Positions 6,076-14,586 of a DNA stretch of 18,423 nucleotides are shown one piece after another. The position numbers were made by a program, and so were the translations under genes. Numbering within the stretch: position 1 is the first letter of the stretch; each line of letters starts with the position of its first letter. The notes beneath the pieces were generated by a model. That model worked only from the letters and a program-made list of their open reading frames with translations. It did no database searches and was not told the DNA's origin. The stretch comes from Candidatus Methanomethylophilaceae archaeon (GTDB lineage: Archaea > Thermoplasmatota > Thermoplasmata > Methanomassiliicoccales > Methanomethylophilaceae): contig JAFSYZ010000159.1 in NCBI GenBank assembly GCA_017455785.1, positions 1-18,423 of the forward strand, given 5' to 3'.

Positions 6076-6633
6076 ATGGCATTGGACAGCGTGAAGATGG
6101 AGATCAACAAGTCCGCTGAGGCATCCGCGGCAGCAATCAAAGCGGATGCTGACGCCGAGATCGCGAAGATCAAGGCGGATGCGGATGCGAAGATCGCCAT
6201 CATAGAAGAAAACGAGAAGAAAAGGCTCGAAGAAGCAATCGAGCGTCTCGGACGTCAGGAGATCTCCAGCGGAGAGCTGGAAAGCAAGAAGATCGTCCTG
6301 GCTAAGAAGAAGGAGATCCTTGAGAAGGCCTTCGACGGAGCTCTTGCATCGCTTGAGAACGCACCAGCCGACAAGAAGCTGGCTCAGTACAAGCAGATGA
6401 TAGCAGCATCCAAGGACGTCATCAAGAAGCCCAAGGCATACCTCTCGCCCAGTGACAAGTTCACTGCAGAGGAACTCGGAGTCTCCTCCGTGGCCGTGGA
6501 CAGCAGGATCACTGGCGGTCTCATCCTCGAGGACGAGGAAGGGGACGTTCAGGTGGACATGCAGTACAGGACTATACTTCAGACCATCTGGGACCGTGAG
6601 ATCAAGAGCCTATCGGATATCCTCTTCGGGTGA
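6076..6633 (+). CDS. ahaE: A1Ao ATP synthase subunit E (peripheral stalk)
   Basis: This 185-residue protein partners subunit H in the peripheral stalks. The N-terminal half is a charged Ala/Glu/Lys coiled coil (about residues 5-105, with repeats like KADADAEIAKI). The C-terminal part is the globular foot that binds the A3B3 head, recognisable by DSRITGGLILEDEEG near residues 143-157, close to the family's glycine-rich G-G-[VL] motif. A GTG at 6052 that overlaps the ahaK stop would add 8 residues, but ATG 6076 starts with the family-like MALDSVKMEI and has AGGGG at 6062-6066 with 9 bases of spacing. Its stop codon TGA is part of the ribosome-binding site for ahaC. Confidence 0.9.
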   Translation: MALDSVKMEINKSAEASAAAIKADADAEIAKIKADADAKIAIIEENEKKRLEEAIERLGRQEISSGELESKKIVLAKKKEILEKAFDGALASLENAPADKKLAQYKQMIAASKDVIKKPKAYLSPSDKFTAEELGVSSVAVDSRITGGLILEDEEGDVQVDMQYRTILQTIWDREIKSLSDILFG

Positions 6634-6638
6634 AGGGC

Positions 6639-7694
6639 ATGTTCGGGCGTAAAGGAAAGAAAGGTAACTACGCATACACGGTCGCTCGTGTCAAGGCGAA
6701 GAAATCGCAGTTGATGGGCGACGATGCTTACCAGAAGATGCTGATGATGTCTCTTCCGGAGATATCCCGTTTCATCTCTGAGACAGGATACTCTAAGGAG
6801 ATCACATCCATGACCGGCAAGTTCACAGGCATTAATCTCATTGAGCATGCCACATATGCGAACATGGCCAGTGTGTTCACTAGCATCCTCGATTCAGCCA
6901 CCGGTGAGCTGAAGGACACGCTCGCCGCTGATCTGGAAAGGTGGGACATCTGGAACCTCAAGATAATACTCCGCGGGAAATCCTTCGGTATCGATCTAGA
7001 CTCGATCAGGGAGGACCTTGTTCCTGCAGGTGTACTTGACGCAGAGGATCTGGAGAAGCTCATGTCACTCGATGTGGATGACGATATCATCGCCAACTAC
7101 GGAAGGATGACAGGCGTATCCATACCGCAGAGCGTAGTTGCTGAGTACAAAGCCCAGGGTAACCTAGCACCCATTGAAGATTTCCTTGACAAACACCACT
7201 TCGAAAGACTTCTGGCAACCATCGACTCCAGGTCCAGGCCCACACGTCTGTATCAGGAGTTCATCAGAAAGATCATCGATACGATCAATCTGGAGACGAT
7301 ACTGAAACTGAAGCTGGAAGGAATTCACGGAGAGCCAGTGATGAAATACATCATCTCCGGTGGTAAGGACATCGATAAGAAGCTGGCCACTCAGCTTGCC
7401 AACGCAGAGACAATCGCAGAGGCTGAAAACGATTTGGCGCAACTGGATATGTACGAATTCATAAAGGATGCGCTGGGGAAGGATACCCATTCGCTCAAAG
7501 ACATTGTGGCCGGATTGAGAAGATATAAAATGAAGGAAGCAAGCACTTTCTCACATCTGTATCCGTTGTCGATCATCCCGATCATCGACTACATGCTCCA
7601 CAAGGAGAATGAGGTCAACAACATCAGGATCGTCGCAAGGGGCATAGATGCAGGTCTCGACAAAGAGATCATTAAAGGTCTGCTGGTGATCTAA
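6639..7694 (+). CDS. ahaC: A1Ao ATP synthase subunit C (d-type socket between rotor ring and shaft)
   Basis: This soluble, mostly helical protein of about 351 residues forms the funnel that joins the K ring to the D/F shaft. It matches the family in length and in its N-terminal NYAYTVARVKAKKSQL and repeated helical bundle segments such as DLERWDIWNLKIILRGK. A GTG at 6630 overlapping the ahaE stop is possible, but GGGTGA (6628-6633) is spaced 5 bases from ATG 6639, so that start is preferred. Its TAA stop shares a base with the ATG of ahaF, so the two should be translationally coupled. Confidence 0.93.
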   Translation: MFGRKGKKGNYAYTVARVKAKKSQLMGDDAYQKMLMMSLPEISRFISETGYSKEITSMTGKFTGINLIEHATYANMASVFTSILDSATGELKDTLAADLERWDIWNLKIILRGKSFGIDLDSIREDLVPAGVLDAEDLEKLMSLDVDDDIIANYGRMTGVSIPQSVVAEYKAQGNLAPIEDFLDKHHFERLLATIDSRSRPTRLYQEFIRKIIDTINLETILKLKLEGIHGEPVMKYIISGGKDIDKKLATQLANAETIAEAENDLAQLDMYEFIKDALGKDTHSLKDIVAGLRRYKMKEASTFSHLYPLSIIPIIDYMLHKENEVNNIRIVARGIDAGLDKEIIKGLLVI

Positions 7695-7999
7695 TGGATA
7701 TTGCAGTCATAGGAAACGAGGAATTCGTCCTGGGTTTCAGGCTAGCAGGACTAAGGCGTGTGTTCGTAGCTCACGCTGACGATTACAAGCAGAAGATCGA
7801 GGAAGCGATGTCGGATCCCGAGATAGGAATCCTGGCAGTCGACTCCAAGGATCTGGTCAATCTCCCTCCGCAAATGAGGACGAAGGTTTCGGACTCCATC
7901 CAGCCCGTCGTCGTCCCTGTCGGAGGCGGAGGCGTCACCGATCTGCGTGAGAAGGTCAAAAGAGCGATTGGCGTTGATTTATACAAAGAGGATGAGTAA
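7694..7999 (+). CDS. ahaF: A1Ao ATP synthase subunit F (central shaft)
   Basis: This 101-residue alpha/beta protein binds subunit D in the rotating central shaft. It starts MDIAVIGNEEFVLGFRLAGL, the usual beginning of the family, and has the following Rossmann-like alternation (IGILAVDSKDLVNLP, then QPVVVPVGG). Length is normal. ATG 7694-7696 overlaps the ahaC stop by one base, and the next gene, ahaA, begins at the base after its TAA. Confidence 0.95.
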   Translation: MDIAVIGNEEFVLGFRLAGLRRVFVAHADDYKQKIEEAMSDPEIGILAVDSKDLVNLPPQMRTKVSDSIQPVVVPVGGGGVTDLREKVKRAIGVDLYKEDE

Positions 8000-9727
8000 A
8001 TGAGTAATGAAGGAAAGATTTACAGAGTCGCAGGACCTGTAGTTACCGCCACAGGAATCTCTCCCCGTATGTACGATGTGGTATTCGTCGGGAACGAGAA
8101 ACTGATGGGCGAAGTCATCAAGATCGTTGGTGACTACTCTATCATCCAGGTCTATGAGGATACGTCCGGCGTTAAACCGGGAGAACCGGTCAGCAACACC
8201 GGCCGTCCACTCGTGGCAGAACTCGGCCCCGGACTTTTGCACTCCGTTTATGACGGAATCCAGAGGCCTCTGGCTGTTCTGCAGGAGAAGATGGGTGACT
8301 TCATCTTACGTGGAGTCTCCGCACCTGGACTGGACAGAGAGAAGAAATGGGATTTCAAACCTATCGTCAACAAAGGCGACAAGGTCGAACCCGGACAGAT
8401 TATCGGAACGGTTATGGAAGGAACGATGGAGCACAGGATCCTCTGTCCCGTCGATGTCGAAGGTACTGTCGACGACATCAAGACAGGCAGTTTCACTGTA
8501 GAGGAGACCGTTGCCACCATCGGTGGAAAGGACGTCATGATGATGCAGAGGTGGCCCGTCCGTGTACCCAGGCCCGTCAAGGTCAAGTACCAGCCTAACG
8601 CACCCCTCGTCACCGGAATGAGGGTCCTTGATACCATGTTCCCCCTCGCTAAGGGAGGAGCAGCCGCAATCCCCGGAGGATTCGGAACCGGAAAGACCGT
8701 TACACAGCAGCAGCTGGCAAAGTGGTCCGATGCAGAGATCGTGGTCTACATCGGATGCGGTGAGCGTGGAAACGAGATGACCGAGGTACTTACAGAGTTC
8801 CCGGCACTGGAGGATCCTAAGACAGGAAACCCCCTGATGAACAGGACAATCCTTATCGCGAACACCTCCAACATGCCTGTGGCAGCAAGAGAGGCATCGG
8901 TTTACACCGGAATGACCATCGCCGAGTACTACAGGGACATGGGTTACAACGTGGCTCTCATGGCCGACTCCACATCAAGGTGGGCAGAGGCTATGAGGGA
9001 AATCTCATCCAGGTTGGAAGAGATGCCCGGAGAGGAAGGTTACCCTGCATACCTTGCAGGAAGGCTGTCCGAGTTCTACGAGCGTGCCTGTATTGCAACA
9101 TCACTGTGCGGAAAGGACGGATCGATCTCGGTCATAGGAGCTGTCTCACCTCCTGGTGGAGATATCTCGGAGCCTGTCTCACAGAACACCCTCCGTATCG
9201 TACGTGTCTTCTGGGCACTTGATACCAAGTTGAGGGAGAGGCGTCACTTCCCGACCATCAACTGGCTGACATCGTACACACTGTACGACTCGCAGCTGAA
9301 GGACTGGTACGTCAACAACGTCGACCCCGGATTCCCCGCACTCAAGGAGTGGGCAATGCTCACCCTGCAGAAGGAATCGGAGTTGCAGGAGATCGTCCAG
9401 TTGGTCGGATCCGATGCACTGCCTGACGATCAGAAGGTGACACTGGAGGTCTCCAAGATGATCCGTGAGATCTTCCTGCAGCAGAACGCGTACGACCCCG
9501 TGGACACATACTGTCCCATGGGAAGGCAGTTCATGATGCTGAAGCTGATCAAGAAGTTCTCCGACCTTGCACAGAAGGCACTCGTCGCCGGAGCTACCGT
9601 CGACAAGATCATCGCCATCCCCGCAAGGCAGAGGTTCATCAGGTCCAAGTACGAGGAGACCATCGACGATGAGCTCGTAGGAATCGACAAGGACTTCGAC
9701 GAGCAGTTCAAGGAGCTGGGGGCATAA
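8000..9727 (+). CDS. ahaA: A1Ao ATP synthase catalytic subunit A
   Basis: This 575-residue subunit carries the catalytic sites of the A3B3 head, where ATP is made. The P-loop reads GGFGTGKT with Lys232 (many relatives have GPFGSGKT). The catalytic glutamate is Glu255 in GCGERGNEM. The Walker B region is [17 protein letters not shown]. The A-specific insertion (bulge) lies around residues 118-185, and [16 protein letters not shown] is also canonical. Length is normal and no intein interrupts the P-loop, although inteins sit there in some archaea. The gene directly abuts ahaF and is followed by ahaB after 2 bases. This is one of the surest calls in the window. Confidence 0.98.
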   Translation: MSNEGKIYRVAGPVVTATGISPRMYDVVFVGNEKLMGEVIKIVGDYSIIQVYEDTSGVKPGEPVSNTGRPLVAELGPGLLHSVYDGIQRPLAVLQEKMGDFILRGVSAPGLDREKKWDFKPIVNKGDKVEPGQIIGTVMEGTMEHRILCPVDVEGTVDDIKTGSFTVEETVATIGGKDVMMMQRWPVRVPRPVKVKYQPNAPLVTGMRVLDTMFPLAKGGAAAIPGGFGTGKTVTQQQLAKWSDAEIVVYIGCGERGNEMTEVLTEFPALEDPKTGNPLMNRTILIANTSNMPVAAREASVYTGMTIAEYYRDMGYNVALMADSTSRWAEAMREISSRLEEMPGEEGYPAYLAGRLSEFYERACIATSLCGKDGSISVIGAVSPPGGDISEPVSQNTLRIVRVFWALDTKLRERRHFPTINWLTSYTLYDSQLKDWYVNNVDPGFPALKEWAMLTLQKESELQEIVQLVGSDALPDDQKVTLEVSKMIREIFLQQNAYDPVDTYCPMGRQFMMLKLIKKFSDLAQKALVAGATVDKIIAIPARQRFIRSKYEETIDDELVGIDKDFDEQFKELGA

Positions 9728-9729
9728 AT

Positions 9730-11112
9730 ATGGCTGGAGTATCAAAAGAGTACAAGACGATCTCACAGATCGCAGGACCTCTGGTCTTCGTGAAGAAGAC
9801 GGAGCCTATCGCGTACGGTGAGCTGGTCAGCGTTAAGCTGTCCGACGGTTCAATGAAGAGAGGAGAGGTCCTTGATACATCTGACGACATCGTCGTCGTC
9901 CAGATCTACGAGGGTACCTCCGGTATCGACAGGGGAGCATCAGTACGTTTCCTCGGCGAGACCATGAAGATGCCCGTGTCCAAGGACATGCTCGGAAGGA
10001 TCCTTACAGGAGCCGGAGAGCCCCTTGACGGCGGACCCGCAATCACACCCGAGCAGAAGCTCGATATCGTCGGTGCCGCTATCAACCCCTGGGCAAGGGA
10101 CAACCCGTCGGATTTCATCCAGACAGGAATATCCACAATCGATTGTATGAACACCCTGGTCAGGGGTCAGAAGCTTCCTATCTTCTCTGGATCGGGACTT
10201 CCCCACAACGATCTGGCACTTCAGATCGCAAGGCAGGCCAAGGTACGTGGAGAGAACGAGGAGTTCGCTGTCGTGTTCATCGCAATGGGTATCACCAACG
10301 AAGAGAAGCAGACCTTCATGACCGAGTTCGAGAGGACCGGTGCACTGAAGAATGCTGTGGTCTTCCTGAACCTTGCGGACGATCCTGCAGCAGAGCGTAT
10401 CATCACACCCAGGCTGGGTCTCACCACCGCAGAGTACATGGCATTCGAACTCGGAATGCAGGTGTTGGTCATCATGACCGATGTCACCAACTACTGTGAG
10501 GCACTCCGTCAGATCGGTGCAGCTCGTGAAGAGGTGCCCGGAAGGCGTGGTTACCCCGGTTACATGTACACCAACCTCGCACAGCTGTACGAGCGTGCAG
10601 GAAGGATCAAGGGCAAGAAGGGATCGGTCACACAGATCCCCATCCTTTCGATGCCCGGTGACGATATCACCCACCCGATCCCCGACCTGTCCGGTTACAT
10701 CACCGAGGGTCAGATCGTCATGTCGAGGGAGCTCCACCGTGCAGGTATCTACCCGCCAGTCAACGTCTCATCATCCCTGTCAAGGCTGATGGGAGGAGGA
10801 ACCGGAGAGGGTAAGACACGTGAGGACCACAAGGGAGTATCGGACCAGCTCTATGCGGCATACGCAGAGGGTAAGGATCTCCGTGGTCTCGTGGCCATCG
10901 TCGGTGAGGAATCACTGTCCGACAAGGACAGGAAGCTCCTGCACTTCGCAGACATCTTCGAGGACAAGTTCGTCCGCCAGGGACACGACGAGGATCGTTC
11001 GATCGAGGATTCACTCTCGATCGCATGGAAGCTCATCTCCACACTGGATGACGACCAGATCACGAGGATCTCGAGGAAGTACATCGAGAAGTACCTGCCT
11101 AAGAGAGAGTGA
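9730..11112 (+). CDS. ahaB: A1Ao ATP synthase regulatory (non-catalytic) subunit B
   Basis: This 460-residue protein alternates with subunit A in the head. In place of a P-loop it has [19 protein letters not shown], which is typical for B subunits. The arginine that reaches into the catalytic site is Arg352 in [10 protein letters not shown]. Other family blocks are [17 protein letters not shown] and [20 protein letters not shown]. The ATG at 9730 follows GGGGG at 9718-9722 with 7 bases of spacing. Its TGA stop is part of the ribosome site of ahaD. Confidence 0.98.
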   Translation: MAGVSKEYKTISQIAGPLVFVKKTEPIAYGELVSVKLSDGSMKRGEVLDTSDDIVVVQIYEGTSGIDRGASVRFLGETMKMPVSKDMLGRILTGAGEPLDGGPAITPEQKLDIVGAAINPWARDNPSDFIQTGISTIDCMNTLVRGQKLPIFSGSGLPHNDLALQIARQAKVRGENEEFAVVFIAMGITNEEKQTFMTEFERTGALKNAVVFLNLADDPAAERIITPRLGLTTAEYMAFELGMQVLVIMTDVTNYCEALRQIGAAREEVPGRRGYPGYMYTNLAQLYERAGRIKGKKGSVTQIPILSMPGDDITHPIPDLSGYITEGQIVMSRELHRAGIYPPVNVSSSLSRLMGGGTGEGKTREDHKGVSDQLYAAYAEGKDLRGLVAIVGEESLSDKDRKLLHFADIFEDKFVRQGHDEDRSIEDSLSIAWKLISTLDDDQITRISRKYIEKYLPKRE

Positions 11113-11117
11113 GTGTC

Positions 11118-11753
11118 ATGGTTTCACAGGATATCACCCCAACACGTTCGGTACTCATTGAGTTGAAGAACAAGATCAAAACGACCAAGAACGGTTACAA
11201 GATCATGAAGATGAAGAGAGACGGTCTCATCATCGAGTTCTTCGATATCATGGAGAAGGCCAAGGCCATGCGCGGCTCGGTCACATCTGACTATGAGACA
11301 GCCATGACCAAGATAGCCATCGCCAGCTCGGTTGAAGGTGAGATCGCGGTGAAGAGTGCGGCATACGCCCTCAAGACGGAACCGAAGGTCAAGGTCGGAA
11401 GCAAGAGCATCATGGGTATGATGGTGCCAAAGGTAGAGGCTGAAGTGATACACGCCGATATCACCAACAAGGGATACGGTGTGATCTCCACATCAGCGTA
11501 CATCGAGGAAGCGTCAACCGCTTTCGAGAAGCTGCTGGACACCATCATCCGTGCTGCCGAGATCGAGACCACCATGAAGAAGCTCCTCGATGAGATCGAG
11601 AAGACCAAGAGAAGGGTGAACGCGATGGAGTTCAAAGTCATCCCTGAGCTTGAGGACGCGATGAAGTTCGTGAAATTCAGGCTTGAGGAGATGGACAGGG
11701 AGAACACCATCCGTCTGAAGTTCCTGAAAGGGAAGGGCGAGGCTGCAGAGTGA
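11118..11753 (+). CDS. ahaD: A1Ao ATP synthase subunit D (central shaft)
   Basis: This protein of about 211 residues forms the long antiparallel coiled coil that turns inside the A3B3 head. The start of the family pattern is clear: PTRSVLIELKNKIKTTKNGY followed by KMKRDGLI. The matching C-terminal helix is RVNAMEFKVIPELEDAMKFV. A GTG at 11109 overlapping the ahaB stop would add three residues; ATG 11118 has GAGAGTGA (11105-11112) at 5 bases and is preferred. The stop TGA shares a base with the next ATG, linking it to the small last gene. Confidence 0.94.
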   Translation: MVSQDITPTRSVLIELKNKIKTTKNGYKIMKMKRDGLIIEFFDIMEKAKAMRGSVTSDYETAMTKIAIASSVEGEIAVKSAAYALKTEPKVKVGSKSIMGMMVPKVEAEVIHADITNKGYGVISTSAYIEEASTAFEKLLDTIIRAAEIETTMKKLLDEIEKTKRRVNAMEFKVIPELEDAMKFVKFRLEEMDRENTIRLKFLKGKGEAAE

Positions 11754-11905
11754 TGAGATCTATAGAGGACATATATCTGGACATCAGGAACGATCCGAAG
11801 AAGATGGCGAGAGCGTTCAAGATCATCTGGATAGTTGCCTACTCTATGCTCATACTCGGCTTCATCCTCATCATATGGGTACTCGTGGATCAAAGATTCG
11901 CATAA
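11753..11905 (+). CDS. 50-residue membrane protein, last gene of the ATP synthase operon (ahaG position)
   Basis: The ATG at 11753 overlaps the ahaD stop by one base and the frame runs to TAA 11903-11905. The first 22 residues are charged and soluble (MRSIEDIYLDIRNDPKKMAR), then residues about 23-45 form one strongly hydrophobic helix, ending VDQRFA. The tight coupling to ahaD and the terminator 10 bases after its stop show that it belongs to the operon. Methanosarcina-type clusters end with a small gene, ahaG, at this place, of unknown function. Whether the two are homologous cannot be judged from this sequence alone. It may be a small membrane-domain accessory or assembly factor; that is inference. 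Confidence 0.75.
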   Translation: MRSIEDIYLDIRNDPKKMARAFKIIWIVAYSMLILGFILIIWVLVDQRFA

Positions 11906-11915
11906 ACCACAATAC

Positions 11916-11946
11916 AAGGCGGCATCCGCCGCCTTTCTATAAATTT
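11916..11946 (+). terminator. Hairpin terminator of the ATP synthase operon
   Basis: AAGGCGGC (11916-11923) and GCCGCCTT (11928-11935) form a perfect 8-base stem with an ATCC loop. T-rich sequence follows, including TTTTT at 11944-11948. It lies 10 bases after the stop codon of the last operon gene and only 16 bases before the trmO start. Confidence 0.75.
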
Positions 11947-11951
11947 TTAAT

Positions 11952-12620
11952 ATGAACATAGAACCCATAGCTCACATCCATACGAACTATGATGAGAAGT
12001 TCGGCATACCGAGGCAGAGCGGGCTGTCACATGGGAAAGGAAGGGTAGTGTTCGTCCCGAAGTACAGGGATCCGGAATCGCTGAGGGGAATAGAGGGCTA
12101 TTCACATCTTTGGCTGATATTCGATTTCTCCGAATCCCACATGGAAGAATGGTCACCTACCGTCAGGCCGCCGAGGCTTGGAGGCAACGTGAGAATGGGC
12201 GTCTTCGCTACCAGATCCCCGTTCAGGCCGAATTCCCTCGGATTATCATCGGTCAGGCTGTTGGGCCTTGAGGATTCCGATGAGGGTACTGTACTTATCG
12301 TGGAGGGTGCTGATCTCCTTGATTGTACGCCTATCTACGACATCAAACCGTATGTGAGGTATTCCGATTCACACGAGGATGCCGTATCCGGATTCGCCGA
12401 TGATGTCTGCGGTAAGAGATTGGATGTCACCATCGATACCGAACTGAGGGATCATCTTACGGATGATTCCATCAAAGAATTGGAGGAATGTATCGCACAG
12501 GACCCCAGGCCCGGTTATCATGAGGATGGCAGGGAGTACACCATGCTGTTCTCTGGACACGATATAACATTCGTCGTCAACGGTAAGGAAGCAAGGATCA
12601 TCAGGATAAGGGAACGCTGA
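11952..12620 (+). CDS. trmO: tRNA (N6-threonylcarbamoyladenosine37-N6)-methyltransferase, TrmO/TsaA family
   Basis: This 222-residue enzyme is expected to methylate t6A at position 37 of certain tRNAs, using S-adenosylmethionine. The family blocks are all present: an N-terminal PIAHIHTNYDEKFGIPRQ, FATRSPFRPNSLGLSSVRLL at residues 85-104, and DLLDCTPIYDIKPYV at residues 121-135, followed by an aspartate/serine-rich stretch. The C-terminal lobe is also of normal size. The start is fixed by the conserved N-terminus, but there is no clear ribosome-binding site, and the only TATA-like sequence (11938-11943) is too close, so how the gene is transcribed is unclear. Its stop codon directly abuts that of the convergent polymerase gene. 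Confidence 0.88.
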   Translation: MNIEPIAHIHTNYDEKFGIPRQSGLSHGKGRVVFVPKYRDPESLRGIEGYSHLWLIFDFSESHMEEWSPTVRPPRLGGNVRMGVFATRSPFRPNSLGLSSVRLLGLEDSDEGTVLIVEGADLLDCTPIYDIKPYVRYSDSHEDAVSGFADDVCGKRLDVTIDTELRDHLTDDSIKELEECIAQDPRPGYHEDGREYTMLFSGHDITFVVNGKEARIIRIRER

Positions 12621-14087
12621 TCAGTCCTTCATGAAGTTCTTCATCGTAACCGCACCTGTTCCAAGATGTACTAATGGCATAATGCCAGGAACAGGGTTGA
12701 AGTTGTGTTGTTTCTGATACTCGGTCTGGTTCTGCCAGGTGGATGCGTTGATCAATCTCACACCCCTGTACTCCTTGTATCCGTAACCGTGTACGTGCCC
12801 GCTGACGAAGATGTCCGGGACGATGCCCATCGCCATGTAGTCCTTCTTCTCTGGCGCCAATGCGGTCTTCTGGCCGTATATGGGGGCCAGATGACGTGCA
12901 TTGACCATCTCCACCATCACTTGCAACGGATCGTCATATGTTAGTTGCTGTACGCCTGCGACCCAATCATCGATCGATCTCCCATGGTATGTGAGTACGA
13001 CCCTTCCCTCAATGTTCAGATACACCGGATTGGCGGTCATCATCACGTTGGAATCGAAGTTCTGTGTGAACGCTTTGTTAAGCGAGGGCTGCGGTTCGGC
13101 CGGTCTGCATGCATCATGGTTCCCGGGATGGATCACCATCTGTATGTGATCAGGAACATCCTTCAGATACTCGGCCAACGTCTTGTACTGGTCGTAGATG
13201 TCCTTGATGTTCAGTTCCTCCTCCTGACCGGGGAATATTCCGATACCGTCCACGACATCGCCGGGAAGTACGATGTAGTTGATGTTCATGCTCTCGCTGT
13301 TGTCCTTGAGATATTTGATCATCTTCTGCCAGTTCTTCTCGAGGAAAGTATAGCTGCCGATGTGTACATCGGAGAGGAATGCCAATACGGAATGGGAATC
13401 CGATGGTTTCCATGCCTTCGGCGGGACCCCGGGTTTGAAGACCTCACGTGCGATGAACATGCCTTTGCTCTCGCCCTGTTTGGGTTTGGAGAACACGCCT
13501 TTGAATCCCAATACCATGTCTGATACGATTATCTCGTTGTAGAACTCGTTGTCCTTGGATATGAATACGGTGCAGTTGCTGTCCCTTCCTCCGCCGTCAT
13601 CCTCGATGTTCAGGATGATGTGACCGTTGGATGTGATCCTCTTCTCGTTCACGATGCCGATGATCTTGCACTCGATGTCGTACTTGGTACGGCACTCCTT
13701 GATCTGCTTCGCACGTCCGAAATCACTCCTTCTTTCCAATATCCTCTTCAGTACGGCGAACCTGTTCTGGAAGTATCTCAGGAAATCGTCTATGTCACCG
13801 ACACATGTGGAATTGCCGGATATATCAGTGCCTTCCATGACCTTGATCTCCAGGTCCCTCTTGTTCTGCGGATCGAACGTCTTTACCGGAGGGATGATGG
13901 ACTTGTCACCTTCGAGGAACTGTATGACGTCTTCCTTGGTAACAAAAATTGGATTGTTGGCCAATGACGACAGTACGGTCTGAGCGAAGGCCTCTGGGTC
14001 CGAATTGGACATAATGATCTCCAGTGCATCCGGAGAGAGGAACATGTTCCTCCTTGCTGCCGCGCTCAGCACATCGTCCTTTGACAT
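12621..14087 (-). CDS. polB: D-family DNA polymerase small subunit DP1 (3'-5' exonuclease)
   Basis: This 488-residue protein is the proofreading subunit of the euryarchaeal replicative polymerase PolD. The N-terminal helical region is followed by an OB domain (about residues 140-222) and a calcineurin-like phosphoesterase domain. Its metal-binding motifs are intact: LSDVHIGS (Asp240, His242), LPGDVVDG (Asp277), PGNHDA (Asn323, His324), YHGRS (His368) and SGHVHGYGY (His431, His433). An upstream ATG at 14159 would add 24 poorly fitting residues. ATG 14087 is preferred because MSKDDVLS looks like a natural N-terminus and a TATA-like CATATTG element lies about 26 bases before it, centred near 14114. 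The large subunit, DP2, is not in the window. Confidence 0.93.
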   Translation of the reverse strand: MSKDDVLSAAARRNMFLSPDALEIIMSNSDPEAFAQTVLSSLANNPIFVTKEDVIQFLEGDKSIIPPVKTFDPQNKRDLEIKVMEGTDISGNSTCVGDIDDFLRYFQNRFAVLKRILERRSDFGRAKQIKECRTKYDIECKIIGIVNEKRITSNGHIILNIEDDGGGRDSNCTVFISKDNEFYNEIIVSDMVLGFKGVFSKPKQGESKGMFIAREVFKPGVPPKAWKPSDSHSVLAFLSDVHIGSYTFLEKNWQKMIKYLKDNSESMNINYIVLPGDVVDGIGIFPGQEEELNIKDIYDQYKTLAEYLKDVPDHIQMVIHPGNHDACRPAEPQPSLNKAFTQNFDSNVMMTANPVYLNIEGRVVLTYHGRSIDDWVAGVQQLTYDDPLQVMVEMVNARHLAPIYGQKTALAPEKKDYMAMGIVPDIFVSGHVHGYGYKEYRGVRLINASTWQNQTEYQKQHNFNPVPGIMPLVHLGTGAVTMKNFMKD

Positions 14088-14167
14088 AGCAGAGGACGTA
14101 AGGCATACTACAATATGATGGTTGTGAGCGTATACCGGGAGGTCGGGAAAGAGTATCATCTCGCCCC

Positions 14168-14175
14168 ATAAATAT
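14168..14175 (+). promoter_or_regulatory. TATA box of the UPF0201/TIM-barrel operon
   Basis: ATAAATAT is centred about 26 bases before the Met codon at 14197 and 20 before the one at 14191. This suggests a leaderless transcript, possibly beginning at the second Met codon. Confidence 0.5.
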
Positions 14176-14190
14176 GAAGAAACCCATCAC

Positions 14191-14586
14191 ATGGATATGA
14201 CATCGGTCGAAGTCACATGTCCTGTTTTCCCGAGTGAGGATCCTGATAAGGTCAGGGTGGCGATGGAGAGAATATTCCCTGATATCGAGATAGAAGAGAC
14301 GGAGGACGGCCTTTCCGGAAGAACGGACAATCTTGTTCGTTTCTCCAAACAGATAAGGAAACAGAGGATATTGGACACGACCAGGAGTGTGCTCATAAGG
14401 GGCAGGAGGGGGAACGTGACCCGTTTCTTCCTCAACAAGCAGGTGGCGTTCGTCGGTAAGGTCTCCTTCTGTGAGGAGAGGACGATCCTCGGGACCATGA
14501 GGGTGGTCGTCCAGGACGATGAGATGGATGCGCTGATAGAGGATGTGGCCCCTGAGACCGTCGACGGAGAGGAGGTCTTGATATGA
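14191..14586 (+). CDS. UPF0201-family (COG1931) predicted RNA-binding protein
   Basis: This 131-residue archaeal protein matches the UPF0201 pattern well: CPVFPSEDPDKVRVAMERIFP at the N-terminus, then a basic helical stretch KQIRKQRILDTTRSVLIRG, followed by FFLNKQVAFVGKVSF and a C-terminal DDEMDALIEDVAPETVDG. Members are thought to bind RNA because of their fold and basic surface; their cellular role is not established. Start could be the Met at 14191 or at 14197, the second being favoured by the TATA spacing. The stop overlaps the ATG of the next gene (ATGA), and the end of this gene carries the next gene's perfect GGAGGT site. Confidence 0.85.
   Translation: MDMTSVEVTCPVFPSEDPDKVRVAMERIFPDIEIEETEDGLSGRTDNLVRFSKQIRKQRILDTTRSVLIRGRRGNVTRFFLNKQVAFVGKVSFCEERTILGTMRVVVQDDEMDALIEDVAPETVDGEEVLI

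Noticed and set aside
8650..8720. Search for an intein in the P-loop of ahaA
   Set aside because: The P-loop is continuous and the gene has normal length, so there is no intein.
9179..9766. A 195-codon open frame antisense to the end of ahaA
   Set aside because: Complement of a conserved coding region, with Leu/Val/Asp/Cys-rich composition and no recognisable motif.
9940..10737. A 265-codon open frame antisense to ahaB
   Set aside because: It lies wholly within a sure gene. The product is rich in Cys, His and Gly with no domain pattern, and there is no ribosome site or promoter. It is a by-product of codon bias in ahaB.
11291..11968. A 225-codon open frame antisense to ahaD and the 50-residue gene
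   Set aside because: It crosses the operon terminator and a well-supported gene on the other strand, and its product is Ser/Ala-rich without any domain pattern.
12945..13523. A 192-codon open frame antisense to the PolD small subunit
   Set aside because: It overlaps the phosphoesterase motifs of a sure gene and has no features of its own.
14088..14159. A longer N-terminus for the PolD small subunit starting at ATG 14159
   Set aside because: The added 24 residues do not look like the family, and a TATA element at 14166-14175 would start transcription inside them. A better TATA spacing exists for ATG 14087.
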